DNA from: Cellulophaga fucicola
GTDB taxonomy: Bacteria; Bacteroidota; Bacteroidia; Flavobacteriales; Flavobacteriaceae
Direction of reading: 5' to 3'
Length of the DNA stretch: 64,000 nucleotides
NCBI RefSeq assembly: GCF_900119145.1
Contig: NZ_FPIY01000002.1
Location: 372,001 to 436,000 of the forward strand
The translations under genes were made by a program, and so were the position numbers. Positions 1 through 7,899 of this stretch are shown here, piece after piece. Each line of letters starts with the position of its first letter. Within the stretch, counting starts at the first letter, position 1. The notes beneath the pieces were generated by a model, which was not told where the DNA came from, searched no databases, and worked only from the letters and a program-made list of their open reading frames with translations.

Positions 1-555
1 TTTGGCTGTATTATAATCTGGTTTTTCTCTAAACTGATTTACTTTTTTAATTTCTAAATCAGCATTTTTATTATACTCAATATACCCAAATCCCGTATTA
101 GGAAATGTTGGCTTAATGCCTAGTGTACATAATACATCTTCGCTCTCACACTTAGTAAAACATTGTTTCACGTTATCTTCAAAAGCATCTTCATCTTCAA
201 TCCAATGGTCACTAGGAGCAACTATCATTACCGCATTAGGATTCTCTTTCTTAATTTTCAGGGCTGCATACAAAATACAAGGAGCAGTGTTGCGCATTGC
301 AGGTTCTAAAACTACTTGATCTTGCGTTAACATTGGCAATTGCTCTAAAACCAGGTCGTTGTAACTTTCATTAGTTAACACTAGAATATTCTCTTTAGGA
401 ATAAATTTATGTAGTCTATTAAACGTTTTCTGAATTAAAGTATCACCAGAACCTAACATATCATGAAACTGCTTAGGGTATTCGGCCGTACTTACAGGCC
501 AAAACCTAGACCCAATACCGCCAGCCATTATAACTGCGTAATAATTTTTGTTCAT
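1..555 (-). CDS. manC: Mannose-1-phosphate guanylyltransferase, N-terminal 185 residues (cut by window edge)
   Basis: Makes GDP-mannose from mannose-1-phosphate and GTP in the cytosol, for surface polysaccharide and glycan synthesis. The ATG at 555-553 opens MNKNYYAVIMAGGIGSRFWP, the nucleotidyltransferase signature (GGxGSRxWP) followed by a PKQF motif. Further on, residues such as EPAMRNTAP and PSDHWI match the sugar-nucleotide pyrophosphorylase core. The frame is open to base 1, so the C-terminal half lies outside the window. The start lies only 4 bases after the stop of the SprT-like gene, so the two are probably cotranscribed. Known for the family: single-domain guanylyltransferases of this type are about 350 residues. 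Confidence 0.93.
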   Translation of the reverse strand, partial: MNKNYYAVIMAGGIGSRFWPVSTAEYPKQFHDMLGSGDTLIQKTFNRLHKFIPKENILVLTNESYNDLVLEQLPMLTQDQVVLEPAMRNTAPCILYAALKIKKENPNAVMIVAPSDHWIEDEDAFEDNVKQCFTKCESEDVLCTLGIKPTFPNTGFGYIEYNKNADLEIKKVNQFREKPDYNTAK

Positions 556-559
556 GTTA

Positions 560-1159
560 TTAATCTTTTATAAGTTCTACTTCTGCGTTAGGTTGAAAAA
601 CGTAGGTTCTTCCACTGGATATTTCAACACACTCATATCTCTTTATTTTTCTGCTCCCCTTTTTAAATAACTTACCGTTGTAAATTCTAAACACACTACC
701 TATTGGTAACTCAAAAATATATGTTTTATTTGACACAGGATCAAATTGCTTTAATGCTAACGATAACTTAGCATCTGTATCACTACTTGCCTTAGGATTT
801 TTAAAATGATTAGCTATAACCGGCAATACTTTTGTTGGAAATATTTCTGGCCTTATAAATGGCAACATTAAAGACTGAAACGTTTTTTTCCACTCTATAC
901 CGTGTGGCTTAATACGTCTTCCATATTTTTCAAAAGCGACTAAATGTGCAATCTCATGTATTAAGGTTATTAAAAATCTATATTTATTTAATGATGCATT
1001 TATTGTTATTTGGTGCATACCGCTTGGTAACCTTCTATAGTCACCGTGACGGGTAACTCTGTCTCCTACAATTTTTAGATGCACTGCATTTATTTTTATC
1101 AAAGAAACACAAGCTTGCACAGCTCTTTCTGGTAGATATTTTAGAAGGGTACTCTCCAT
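560..1159 (-). CDS. SprT-like zinc metallopeptidase domain protein
   Basis: A 199-residue protein with the SprT/Spartan-type zinc motif HEIAH at residues 68-72 and a likely third ligand, His86, in a KPHG context. The C-terminal third is basic and lacks a clear Cys4 zinc ribbon. In eukaryotes the related Spartan proteases cut DNA-protein crosslinks; the function of bacterial SprT-like proteins is poorly known, so the substrate here is open. It is followed directly by manC. A perfect Bacteroidota -7 box ends 5 bases before the ATG, so the message is probably almost leaderless. Confidence 0.85.
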   Translation of the reverse strand: MESTLLKYLPERAVQACVSLIKINAVHLKIVGDRVTRHGDYRRLPSGMHQITINASLNKYRFLITLIHEIAHLVAFEKYGRRIKPHGIEWKKTFQSLMLPFIRPEIFPTKVLPVIANHFKNPKASSDTDAKLSLALKQFDPVSNKTYIFELPIGSVFRIYNGKLFKKGSRKIKRYECVEISSGRTYVFQPNAEVELIKD

Positions 1160-1164
1160 ATAAA

Positions 1165-1172
1165 CAAAAATA
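1165..1172 (-). promoter_or_regulatory. -7 promoter box for the SprT-manC unit
   Basis: TATTTTTG on the minus strand matches the Bacteroidota sigma factor -7 consensus TAnnTTTG at every fixed position. It ends 5 bases before the SprT ATG, which predicts a leader of only 2-3 bases. No -33 element is clear. Confidence 0.5.
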
Positions 1173-1284
1173 ATAGATTCTACCTTTTACTGCTAAGGTT
1201 CACAGTTTATTTTGTAGTAAAATACAACTTTTTTAAATTATTTTTTAACGACTTATATAATATTTACTCACAACACATCAAAAC

Positions 1285-1315
1285 AAAACTGCCTATTAAA
1301 AAAACAGGCAGTTTT
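1285..1315 (-). terminator. Rho-independent terminator after the SDR gene
   Basis: Perfect 10-bp stem (aaaactgcct / aggcagtttt) with an 11-base A-rich loop. It lies 24 bases downstream of the SDR stop on the minus strand and ends in T-rich sequence. Confidence 0.75.
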
Positions 1316-1338
1316 ATTATTCTAATTTATGCTACAAA

Positions 1339-2019
1339 TTAAGGAGTACTATTACTTACTTGCAACAGTTTTCCGTTATACATTTTATGTCCTGTAAGTG
1401 CAAAATTCTGAATATACTCTGCCATTTCTAACGCAGTAGTTGGCGCTGTATACCCAGGAAAAGCTTCTTCTAGCATTTCAGTCTGTACTGCTCCTAATGC
1501 CAAAACATTAAAAGATGGTCCAGTTTCTTTAAATTCTTCTGCCCAAAGCTCTGTTAATGTTACCACAGCTCCTTTACTAGAACTGTATGCAGATAAGCCC
1601 GCAAATTTAACACTACCCTGAACACCTCCCATAGAACTTATAGTTACTACATGTCCGTTATTAGGCATTTTTGGAATCACCAGTTTTGTAATACTTGCCA
1701 CTCCAAAAACATTGACTTTATAAACAGCTTCAAAGTCTTCGGTTGTCGTTTCTAAAAATGGCTTATTTGCTAATTTTCCGGCATTATTAATTAAAACATC
1801 TACCTGTTGCCAGTTTTGGGTAATAAAATTCTCAACCTTTTTTAAATCTTCTTCTTTTGAAATATCAAACGGAAAAGAAAAAATATTTGGATTATTTAGA
1901 GACGCTATAGGCTCATTATTTCTGGACAATGCCAAAACTTTATGCCCATTATTTGCAAATAGCTGTGCCATTTGATACCCTATACCTCTACTAGATCCTG
2001 TAATTATAATATTAGCCAT
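1339..2019 (-). CDS. SDR-family NAD(P)-dependent oxidoreductase
   Basis: A 226-residue classical short-chain dehydrogenase/reductase. The Rossmann signature TGSSRGIG is at residues 7-14, NNAG at 78-81, the catalytic serine near 128-129, and YxxxK at Tyr145 and Lys149. The substrate cannot be read from the sequence. Its start overlaps the stop of the upstream M28 peptidase by one base, so the two are translationally linked, and a terminator follows it. Confidence 0.9.
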   Translation of the reverse strand: MANIIITGSSRGIGYQMAQLFANNGHKVLALSRNNEPIASLNNPNIFSFPFDISKEEDLKKVENFITQNWQQVDVLINNAGKLANKPFLETTTEDFEAVYKVNVFGVASITKLVIPKMPNNGHVVTISSMGGVQGSVKFAGLSAYSSSKGAVVTLTELWAEEFKETGPSFNVLALGAVQTEMLEEAFPGYTAPTTALEMAEYIQNFALTGHKMYNGKLLQVSNSTP

Positions 2020-2978
2020 TAATTGTACTTTATTTCTTTTGTTTTAGCATTTGCAATACTTTCTAACACCGGCACAAACTTATTAATTAAGCTAGCCATA
2101 TGATCAAAATCCATTGCTTCTGTCTCATCACCTACCTGATGATAATGAGCAAAATTTGTAAAATCGAATGTAGAATAGGTTTGCGAAGGAACATTAAACT
2201 CTTGATGAAAAGGATAATTATCTGACCTCATAAACAACCTGAATTCACCTGCTTTAGGCAAAAATCCTGCTATATTTTCTCCTGCATATTTATTACTTAC
2301 TTCAGCTAAATTAGATTCGTTAAAACCTGTAACATATGTTAAGTAATCTTTGTCTTTCATTGGTATACCAATCATTTCAAAATTTAGCATTGTATACAAA
2401 TTAAGGCTTTCTTCTTTTAATTTAGTTGCCAGATGTTTAGAGCCTAAAAGTCCCATTTCTTCTGCAGAAAATAAAGCAAAAATAATACTACGCTTATTCG
2501 TCTTGTTTTTTCCAAAGTAACGCGCAAACTCCATAACTGCAGAAGTACCAGAAGCATTATCATTAGCGCCATTTGCAATAACATCATCTCCGTTTGCTTT
2601 AGCCTTACCTATATGATCATAATGCGCTCCTAAAATAATAAACTCATTTTTTAAAACCGGATCATTACCCTCTATGTAACCAACTACATTATAAGCTACA
2701 CCTTTTTTTGCATCAAAATTAGTTAATGTATCTCTGTATGATAAAAAATATGGTTTTACACCGCTAGATTTAAAACTGTTCTCGATAAAAGTAGCTGCTT
2801 CTGCAATACCCTCAGAACCAGACATTCTGCCTTGCAGATCATCTGAGGCTAAAAAGCTAACAATTTTTTCTACACTTTTTGGTGTTACTGCTACACTATG
2901 GTCTACAGAATTTTGCTGCGCTTGCGTTGTGCAAGAACCTAACATAATTATAGCTAAAAAATAAAGTATCTTTCTCAT
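2019..2978 (-). CDS. M28-family zinc aminopeptidase, lipoprotein
   Basis: A 319-residue secreted peptidase. The N-terminus is a lipoprotein signal with lipobox LGSC (Cys16). The M28 metal ligands are visible: GAHYDH (His/Asp), NGANDNASG (bridging Asp), FSAEEMG (catalytic Glu-Glu), FEMIG and a late His in FAHYHQ. It probably removes N-terminal residues from peptides in the periplasm or at the membrane surface. It is separated from the upstream PDH genes by a terminator and forms a two-gene unit with the SDR gene. Confidence 0.9.
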   Translation of the reverse strand: MRKILYFLAIIMLGSCTTQAQQNSVDHSVAVTPKSVEKIVSFLASDDLQGRMSGSEGIAEAATFIENSFKSSGVKPYFLSYRDTLTNFDAKKGVAYNVVGYIEGNDPVLKNEFIILGAHYDHIGKAKANGDDVIANGANDNASGTSAVMEFARYFGKNKTNKRSIIFALFSAEEMGLLGSKHLATKLKEESLNLYTMLNFEMIGIPMKDKDYLTYVTGFNESNLAEVSNKYAGENIAGFLPKAGEFRLFMRSDNYPFHQEFNVPSQTYSTFDFTNFAHYHQVGDETEAMDFDHMASLINKFVPVLESIANAKTKEIKYN

Positions 2979-3006
2979 ATTTAATTTATTTAAGCACTAA
3001 AGATAA

Positions 3007-3039
3007 AAAAAGCATCTCAAAATTAATGAGATGCTTTTT
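3007..3039 (-). terminator. Terminator after the PDH E2 gene
   Basis: Stem aaaaagcatctca / tgagatgcttttt (13 bp) with a 7-base loop, 27 bases past the E2 stop. The A and T flanks would allow it to work in both directions. It separates the PDH/porV genes from the M28-SDR pair. Confidence 0.75.
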
Positions 3040-3065
3040 AATATAATTTATAAGAGTTTTTACAA

Positions 3066-4691
3066 TTACGCTAACATTGTAACTGGATTCTCTATATAAC
3101 TTCTTAATGTTTGTAAAAATTGAGCTCCAACTGCACCATCTACCGTTCTGTGATCGCACGCTAAAGTTAATTTCATAGTGTTACCTACTACAATTTCTCC
3201 GTTTTTAACAACTGGCTTTTCTACAATTGCACCAACAGATAATATTGCTGCGTTAGGCTGATTTATGATTGATGTAAATTCCTGAATACCAAACATACCT
3301 AAGTTAGACACTGTAAATGTACTACCTTCCATTTCTGAAGGAGCAATTTTTTTAGATCTTGCTTTACCTGCTAAATCTCTTACAGATGCACCAATTGTAG
3401 TTAAACTCATTTGATCTGCAAATTTAAGAACAGGTACAACCAATCCTTCATCTACTGCCACCGCTACTCCAACATGTATATGTTTGTTGTAACGCGTAAC
3501 ATCATCTTTCCAAGTTGTATTTACTTGCGGATGCTTTCTTAAAGCCATTGCACAAGCTTTTAAGACCATATCATTAAATGACACCTTAATATCTGGCAAG
3601 CTATTAATTTGAACTCTAGAAGCCATTGCATTGTCCATATCTACCTCTATTGTAAGGTAAAAATGTGGCGCTGTAAATTTAGACTGTCCAAGAACTTTTG
3701 CAATTACTTTACGCATTGAAGAATTTTTAACATCTTCAAAACCTTCTTCTCCAACCGGCGCATATATTGCAGGTTGCGCTTTTGCTTCTGGAGCAGCAGC
3801 CTTTGCCGCTGTTGCATTAGAAGAACTAGAAGTTGCAGAAGGAGTAAAACTCTCTACATCTTTCTTTACTATTCTTCCGTTGTCACCAGAACCAGTAACA
3901 TCTGCTAAGTTAATACCTTTATCTGCTGCTATTTTTTTAGCTAACGGAGAAGCAAAAACACGCTTACCATCTGTAGAAACTGCTTCTACTGGCGCTGCTT
4001 TTTCTTCTTTTTTATTTTCTTTTTTTGGAGCCTCAGAAGTTGCTTTTGCTGCAGGAGCATTACCGCTATTTAACACAGCATCTACATCTGTACCTTCTGG
4101 GCCTATAACTGCTAAAATTTCATCAACCGGAGAAGATTCTCCTTCTTTAATACCTACATACAGTAATGTACCTGAGTAAAAAGATTCAAATTCCATTGTT
4201 GCCTTGTCAGTTTCAATTTCAGCAAGAATATCGCCTTCCTCAACTTTATCCCCAACATTTTTTAACCAAGCAGCAACGGTACCCTCTTCCATAGTATCAC
4301 TAAGGCGAGGCATTTTTATTACTTCTACTCCTTCTGGAATTTCACTACTTGAAGTTGCTGCAACTGGTGCCGCTTCTTCTGTTGTAGTTTCTTCTTTCTC
4401 CTCTGTTGTAGACGCTTGTGCACCTCCAGATACTAATGCAGAGATATCTTCACCCTCTTCACCTATTATGGCTAAAAGAGAATCTACAGGAGCAGTTTCT
4501 CCTTCGTTTATTCCTATATATAATAGAAAGCCTTCGTTAAAAGACTCAAATTCCATTGTAGCTTTGTCCGTTTCAATTTCAGCAAGAATATCTCCCTCTT
4601 CAATTTTATCACCAACATTTTTTAGCCATGCAGCAACGGTACCCTCTTCCATGGTATCGCTAAGTCTTGGCATATTTATTATCTCTGCCAT
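3066..4691 (-). CDS. pdhC: Pyruvate dehydrogenase E2, dihydrolipoamide acetyltransferase with two lipoyl domains
   Basis: The core acyltransferase of the pyruvate dehydrogenase complex, moving acetyl groups from lipoamide to CoA. The 541 residues hold two nearly identical lipoyl domains with modified lysines Lys43 and Lys163 (ETDKATM). Acidic or Ala/Pro-rich linkers follow, then a peripheral subunit-binding domain near residues 245-280 (FASPLAKKIAADKGI), and a catalytic domain ending with the DHRTVDGAVGAQF active-site motif. It follows E1-alpha by 3 bases. The repeated lipoyl segments are long direct repeats that could recombine. Confidence 0.96.
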   Translation of the reverse strand: MAEIINMPRLSDTMEEGTVAAWLKNVGDKIEEGDILAEIETDKATMEFESFNEGFLLYIGINEGETAPVDSLLAIIGEEGEDISALVSGGAQASTTEEKEETTTEEAAPVAATSSSEIPEGVEVIKMPRLSDTMEEGTVAAWLKNVGDKVEEGDILAEIETDKATMEFESFYSGTLLYVGIKEGESSPVDEILAVIGPEGTDVDAVLNSGNAPAAKATSEAPKKENKKEEKAAPVEAVSTDGKRVFASPLAKKIAADKGINLADVTGSGDNGRIVKKDVESFTPSATSSSSNATAAKAAAPEAKAQPAIYAPVGEEGFEDVKNSSMRKVIAKVLGQSKFTAPHFYLTIEVDMDNAMASRVQINSLPDIKVSFNDMVLKACAMALRKHPQVNTTWKDDVTRYNKHIHVGVAVAVDEGLVVPVLKFADQMSLTTIGASVRDLAGKARSKKIAPSEMEGSTFTVSNLGMFGIQEFTSIINQPNAAILSVGAIVEKPVVKNGEIVVGNTMKLTLACDHRTVDGAVGAQFLQTLRSYIENPVTMLA

Positions 4692-4694
4692 CTT

Positions 4695-5693
4695 TTATAA
4701 TTTATGTTGTACAAATGGATAATCTTTTTGTTCGTAAACCATATCGTATAATTGGCTTACTGGTGGGTAATCAGAATTTTCTGCAAACTCTTCACACTCC
4801 TTAACCATACGCTTAACTTCTTTACCCATTTCGGCAATTTCGTCTTCTGTTGCGTATTTTTTATCTTTTATAACCTCTAAAACCTGAGTAATAGGATCTA
4901 TTTTCTTGTACTCTTCTACTTCTGCTTTAGTTCTGTAGTGTTGTGCATCTGACATAGAGTGACCTCTATAACGGTATGTTTTTATCTCTAAGAAAGTTGG
5001 TCCTCCTCCAGATCTTGCTCTTTCTACGGCTTTACTTACCTCTTCTGCTACAGTTACAGGATTCATACCCTCTACTGCTTTACAAGGCATCTCGTAACCT
5101 AAACCTAGTTTCCAAATTTCTGTAGAATGAGATGTTCTTGCAACGGATGTACCCATTGCATACCCATTGTTTTCACAAATAAAAACAACTGGCAATTGCC
5201 AAAGCATTGCTAAGTTAAATGTTTCATGTAAAGAACCTTGCCTTACAGCACCATCTCCCATATAACATAATGTAACAGCATCATTACCTGCATATTTGTC
5301 TCCAAATGCAAGACCTGCTCCCAAAGGAATTTGTCCACCTACAATACCATGACCACCATAAAAACGGTGTTCTTTAGAAAAGATATGCATAGAACCTCCC
5401 ATACCTTGAGATGTACCAGTTACCTTACCATAAAGTTCTGCCATTACTCTTTTAGGATCTACTCCCATACCAATTGGTTGTACATGATTACGGTATGCTG
5501 TAATCATTTTATCTTTAGTAAGATCCATTGCATGTAACGATCCAGCTAAAACAGCTTCTTGTCCATTATATAAATGTAGAAAGCCTCTAACTTTTTGTTG
5601 AATATACACTGCAGCAAGTTTATCCTCGAACTTTCTCCAGAACAACATATCCTTGTACCAATTAAGGTAAACTTCTTTGGTTATTTTTTTCAT
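4695..5693 (-). CDS. pdhA: Pyruvate dehydrogenase E1 component, alpha subunit
   Basis: The thiamine-diphosphate-binding alpha subunit of the heterotetrameric E1, which decarboxylates pyruvate. The ThDP/Mg motif GDGAVRQGSLHETFNLA and the phosphorylation-loop-like YRGHSMSDAQHYR are present. I chose the ATG at 5693 (MKKITKEVYL, 332 residues, normal length). The frame opens further upstream at 5744, but that extension runs through a poly-T tract and does not look coding. No E1-beta gene adjoins it, so that subunit must be encoded elsewhere. Confidence 0.95.
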   Translation of the reverse strand: MKKITKEVYLNWYKDMLFWRKFEDKLAAVYIQQKVRGFLHLYNGQEAVLAGSLHAMDLTKDKMITAYRNHVQPIGMGVDPKRVMAELYGKVTGTSQGMGGSMHIFSKEHRFYGGHGIVGGQIPLGAGLAFGDKYAGNDAVTLCYMGDGAVRQGSLHETFNLAMLWQLPVVFICENNGYAMGTSVARTSHSTEIWKLGLGYEMPCKAVEGMNPVTVAEEVSKAVERARSGGGPTFLEIKTYRYRGHSMSDAQHYRTKAEVEEYKKIDPITQVLEVIKDKKYATEDEIAEMGKEVKRMVKECEEFAENSDYPPVSQLYDMVYEQKDYPFVQHKL

Positions 5694-5866
5694 TGAAAAC
5701 TTTTTTTTTAAAAAGGTCTGTTTTACAGAGTAGCAAAAATACACATTAAATCCACTATCAAAAAAAAATTAAAGAAAAAGCACAGACAAGATGCTTATTG
5801 TTTTTTTAAATTAAATTTTTATCAGAAAATTAGCTATAAAAAAAATAATTCATCAAAAAAAAGCTA

Positions 5867-6349
5867 CTATAAGAAAGAATTACTGAAAGCTAGCGGTAAA
5901 ATATCTGAGATAGAATTACACTTTAAAACCTTACCTACCTCACCCATTAGCATTAAAGCAAGCGGTTCTTTTTGTTTTTGCTCGTATTCTATCATAGATT
6001 GTCTACAATTACCACAAGGAGCTGCAGGCTCTAATACCTTATAATTTTTTGATGTAGCCGAAATTGCCACAGAAACCATTTTTACATTTGGGTATATAGC
6101 GGCTGCTTGATAAATTGCAACACGCTCTGCGCATAAACCAGAAGGGTATGCAGCATTTTCTTGATTGTTACCTACTACTATTTCTCCGTTCTCTAAAAGC
6201 ACTGCTGCACCTACTAAAAAACTAGAATATGGAGCATATGCGTTACTACGTGCACCTACAGCTTTAAGCATAAGGTCTTTGTCTGTTTTAGACAACTCAT
6301 CTATAGAGTCGTAAACAGACATATCAAAAGATATTGTTTGTTTCTTCAT
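5867..6349 (-). CDS. cdd: Cytidine deaminase
   Basis: Deaminates cytidine and deoxycytidine to uridine and deoxyuridine in pyrimidine salvage. The 160-residue protein has the zinc and catalytic motif CAERVAIYQA and the second zinc site PCGNCRQ, typical of the homotetrameric class. Its start abuts the porV stop with no gap, which suggests cotranscription. The 173 bases downstream, before E1-alpha, are A/T runs with no hairpin that I can see. Confidence 0.95.
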   Translation of the reverse strand: MKKQTISFDMSVYDSIDELSKTDKDLMLKAVGARSNAYAPYSSFLVGAAVLLENGEIVVGNNQENAAYPSGLCAERVAIYQAAAIYPNVKMVSVAISATSKNYKVLEPAAPCGNCRQSMIEYEQKQKEPLALMLMGEVGKVLKCNSISDILPLAFSNSFL

Positions 6350-7501
6350 TTAGTCGTTTAATAATTCTTCACCTAAGTTAAAGGTAAGAGAAAAACGTAA
6401 AGTATTTTCTAACGGATTTTTTATTTTTGATGTAGAGAATAAATAAGATAAATCTACCTGTGTAGCTTTAAATTTAAATCCGGCTCCTAATGAAAAGAAT
6501 TTACGAGCTCCTTTTAATTCGTTTTCATTAAAGTAACCTGTACGTAGCATAAATGCATTTTGAAACGAATACTCTGCTCCTAACGCCCAAGTTACTTCTT
6601 TAATTTCTTCTCCAAAACCATCTGGAGCGTCTGTAAAAGAATTAAAAGCTCCTTCTAAAAAGCTTATTTGTTGGTAACGCTCGTTATCTTGACTATCTAT
6701 TTGTCCGTCTTCATTAAAATCCTGAGGAGTAGGAACTAATAATTTATTAAATTCTGTTGTTAATGATAATACATTGTCTTGGTCTAAAATAAAATCAAAC
6801 CCTGCGCCAAATTTTAAATTCCCTGGCAAAAAGTTTTCTTGTCCATTATTATCGTAAGAAATTTTACTACCTAGGTTAGAGATATTAAAACCAGCTCTCC
6901 ACCTACCATCAAAATTATCATAAGCTATTTCTGGAGATCTATAAAAACCCGATATATCAACAGCAAAAGCAGTTGCGGCTTTAGAATCTACACTGGGATC
7001 TAAAGGAAATTTTAAATTAGAACTAATAAATCTACCACCAATACCCATAGAAAACTGAGTAGATAATTTTAAAGAATATGCACCTTCTAAAACAAATTCA
7101 TTTGGCTTAACTGTTGTACCTTCTTCATCTATGGTTTGCCTAAGCTCCACTTCTCCTAATCCAAAATAACGCAATCCAAAAGCAAAAGCACTTCTATCAT
7201 CTAACTTGTTATAAAAACTAGCATTTAGCAAGGCTACATCTGTAACTATGTTTTCTAAATAAGGTGTATAACTTATACCAAAACCCATTTTTTGTTCTGC
7301 AAAAGCAAATTTTGCTGCATTCCATTGTAAAGAATATGCATCTGCAGATGTTGCCACTCCCATATCTCCCATTCCAGCTGCCCTAGCATCTGCTGCAATA
7401 TTTAAAAAAGGTACTGCAGTAGTAATAGATCTGTTTTCTTGAGCTTTGCCTGTGTAAGCCGATATTAAAAGCGTTACAATTAGTATTTTTTTCATCATCA
7501 T
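6350..7501 (-). CDS. porV: Type IX secretion system outer-membrane protein PorV (LptO)
   Basis: An outer-membrane beta-barrel that carries T9SS cargo from the Sov/SprA translocon to the attachment complex. Features are an N-terminal signal peptide (cleavage near AYTGKAQ), the family hallmark FLNIAADARAAGMGDMGVA, beta-strand-rich sequence, and 383 residues (normal). It sits divergently from gldJ. In Flavobacterium johnsoniae, as I recall, the sortase gene porU lies between them; here only 398 noncoding bases remain. Confidence 0.93.
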   Translation of the reverse strand: MMMKKILIVTLLISAYTGKAQENRSITTAVPFLNIAADARAAGMGDMGVATSADAYSLQWNAAKFAFAEQKMGFGISYTPYLENIVTDVALLNASFYNKLDDRSAFAFGLRYFGLGEVELRQTIDEEGTTVKPNEFVLEGAYSLKLSTQFSMGIGGRFISSNLKFPLDPSVDSKAATAFAVDISGFYRSPEIAYDNFDGRWRAGFNISNLGSKISYDNNGQENFLPGNLKFGAGFDFILDQDNVLSLTTEFNKLLVPTPQDFNEDGQIDSQDNERYQQISFLEGAFNSFTDAPDGFGEEIKEVTWALGAEYSFQNAFMLRTGYFNENELKGARKFFSLGAGFKFKATQVDLSYLFSTSKIKNPLENTLRFSLTFNLGEELLND

Positions 7502-7899
7502 ATGTAAATAGTGGTATTAACTACCTTTTTTATATCTAATTAGGTACAATAAATTAATTAACGCTCATTTTTAAAATATCTTATAAATAAACAACTTTAT
7601 TTTTAAAACAAACCTAAAGACTTCTAATCTACTATCATAAGAAAACTTGTTCTTCCTTTATTATTAAGGATATAAAAATTTCTATTAAAAAGAATTTAAA
7701 AAATAATACTATTCTATTATTTACTGCGTTATAGATGTGTTGAACCTTGTTTTTTGGCTAGTTTCAGTTTTTTTTAGGATATGTAAAATATTCTTAGAAA
7801 ATTTGCGTTTAATAAGCCGATAGTAAGCAAAGTTTAAACAGAAAATAAGTATAGTATAACTGCAAATTAGCAGTAAAGTATAGAACTCAAGTCTTAATT
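7502..7899. other. Intergenic region between divergent porV and gldJ
   Basis: 398 AT-rich bases with stops in all frames and no convincing ORF, hairpin or perfect -7 box. It must carry the divergent promoters for porV and gldJ. I see no recognisable remnant of porU, the gene often found here. Confidence 0.6.

Noticed and set aside
4204..4722. Plus-strand open frame of 172 codons opposite the PDH E2 gene
   Set aside because: It is the antisense of a strongly coding gene with conserved lipoyl motifs, and its translation (Ser/Pro/Ala-rich) shows no independent signal.
5694..5744. Longer start for PDH E1-alpha
   Set aside because: The extra 17 residues come from a poly-T/A stretch and are not family-like; ATG 5693 gives the normal length.
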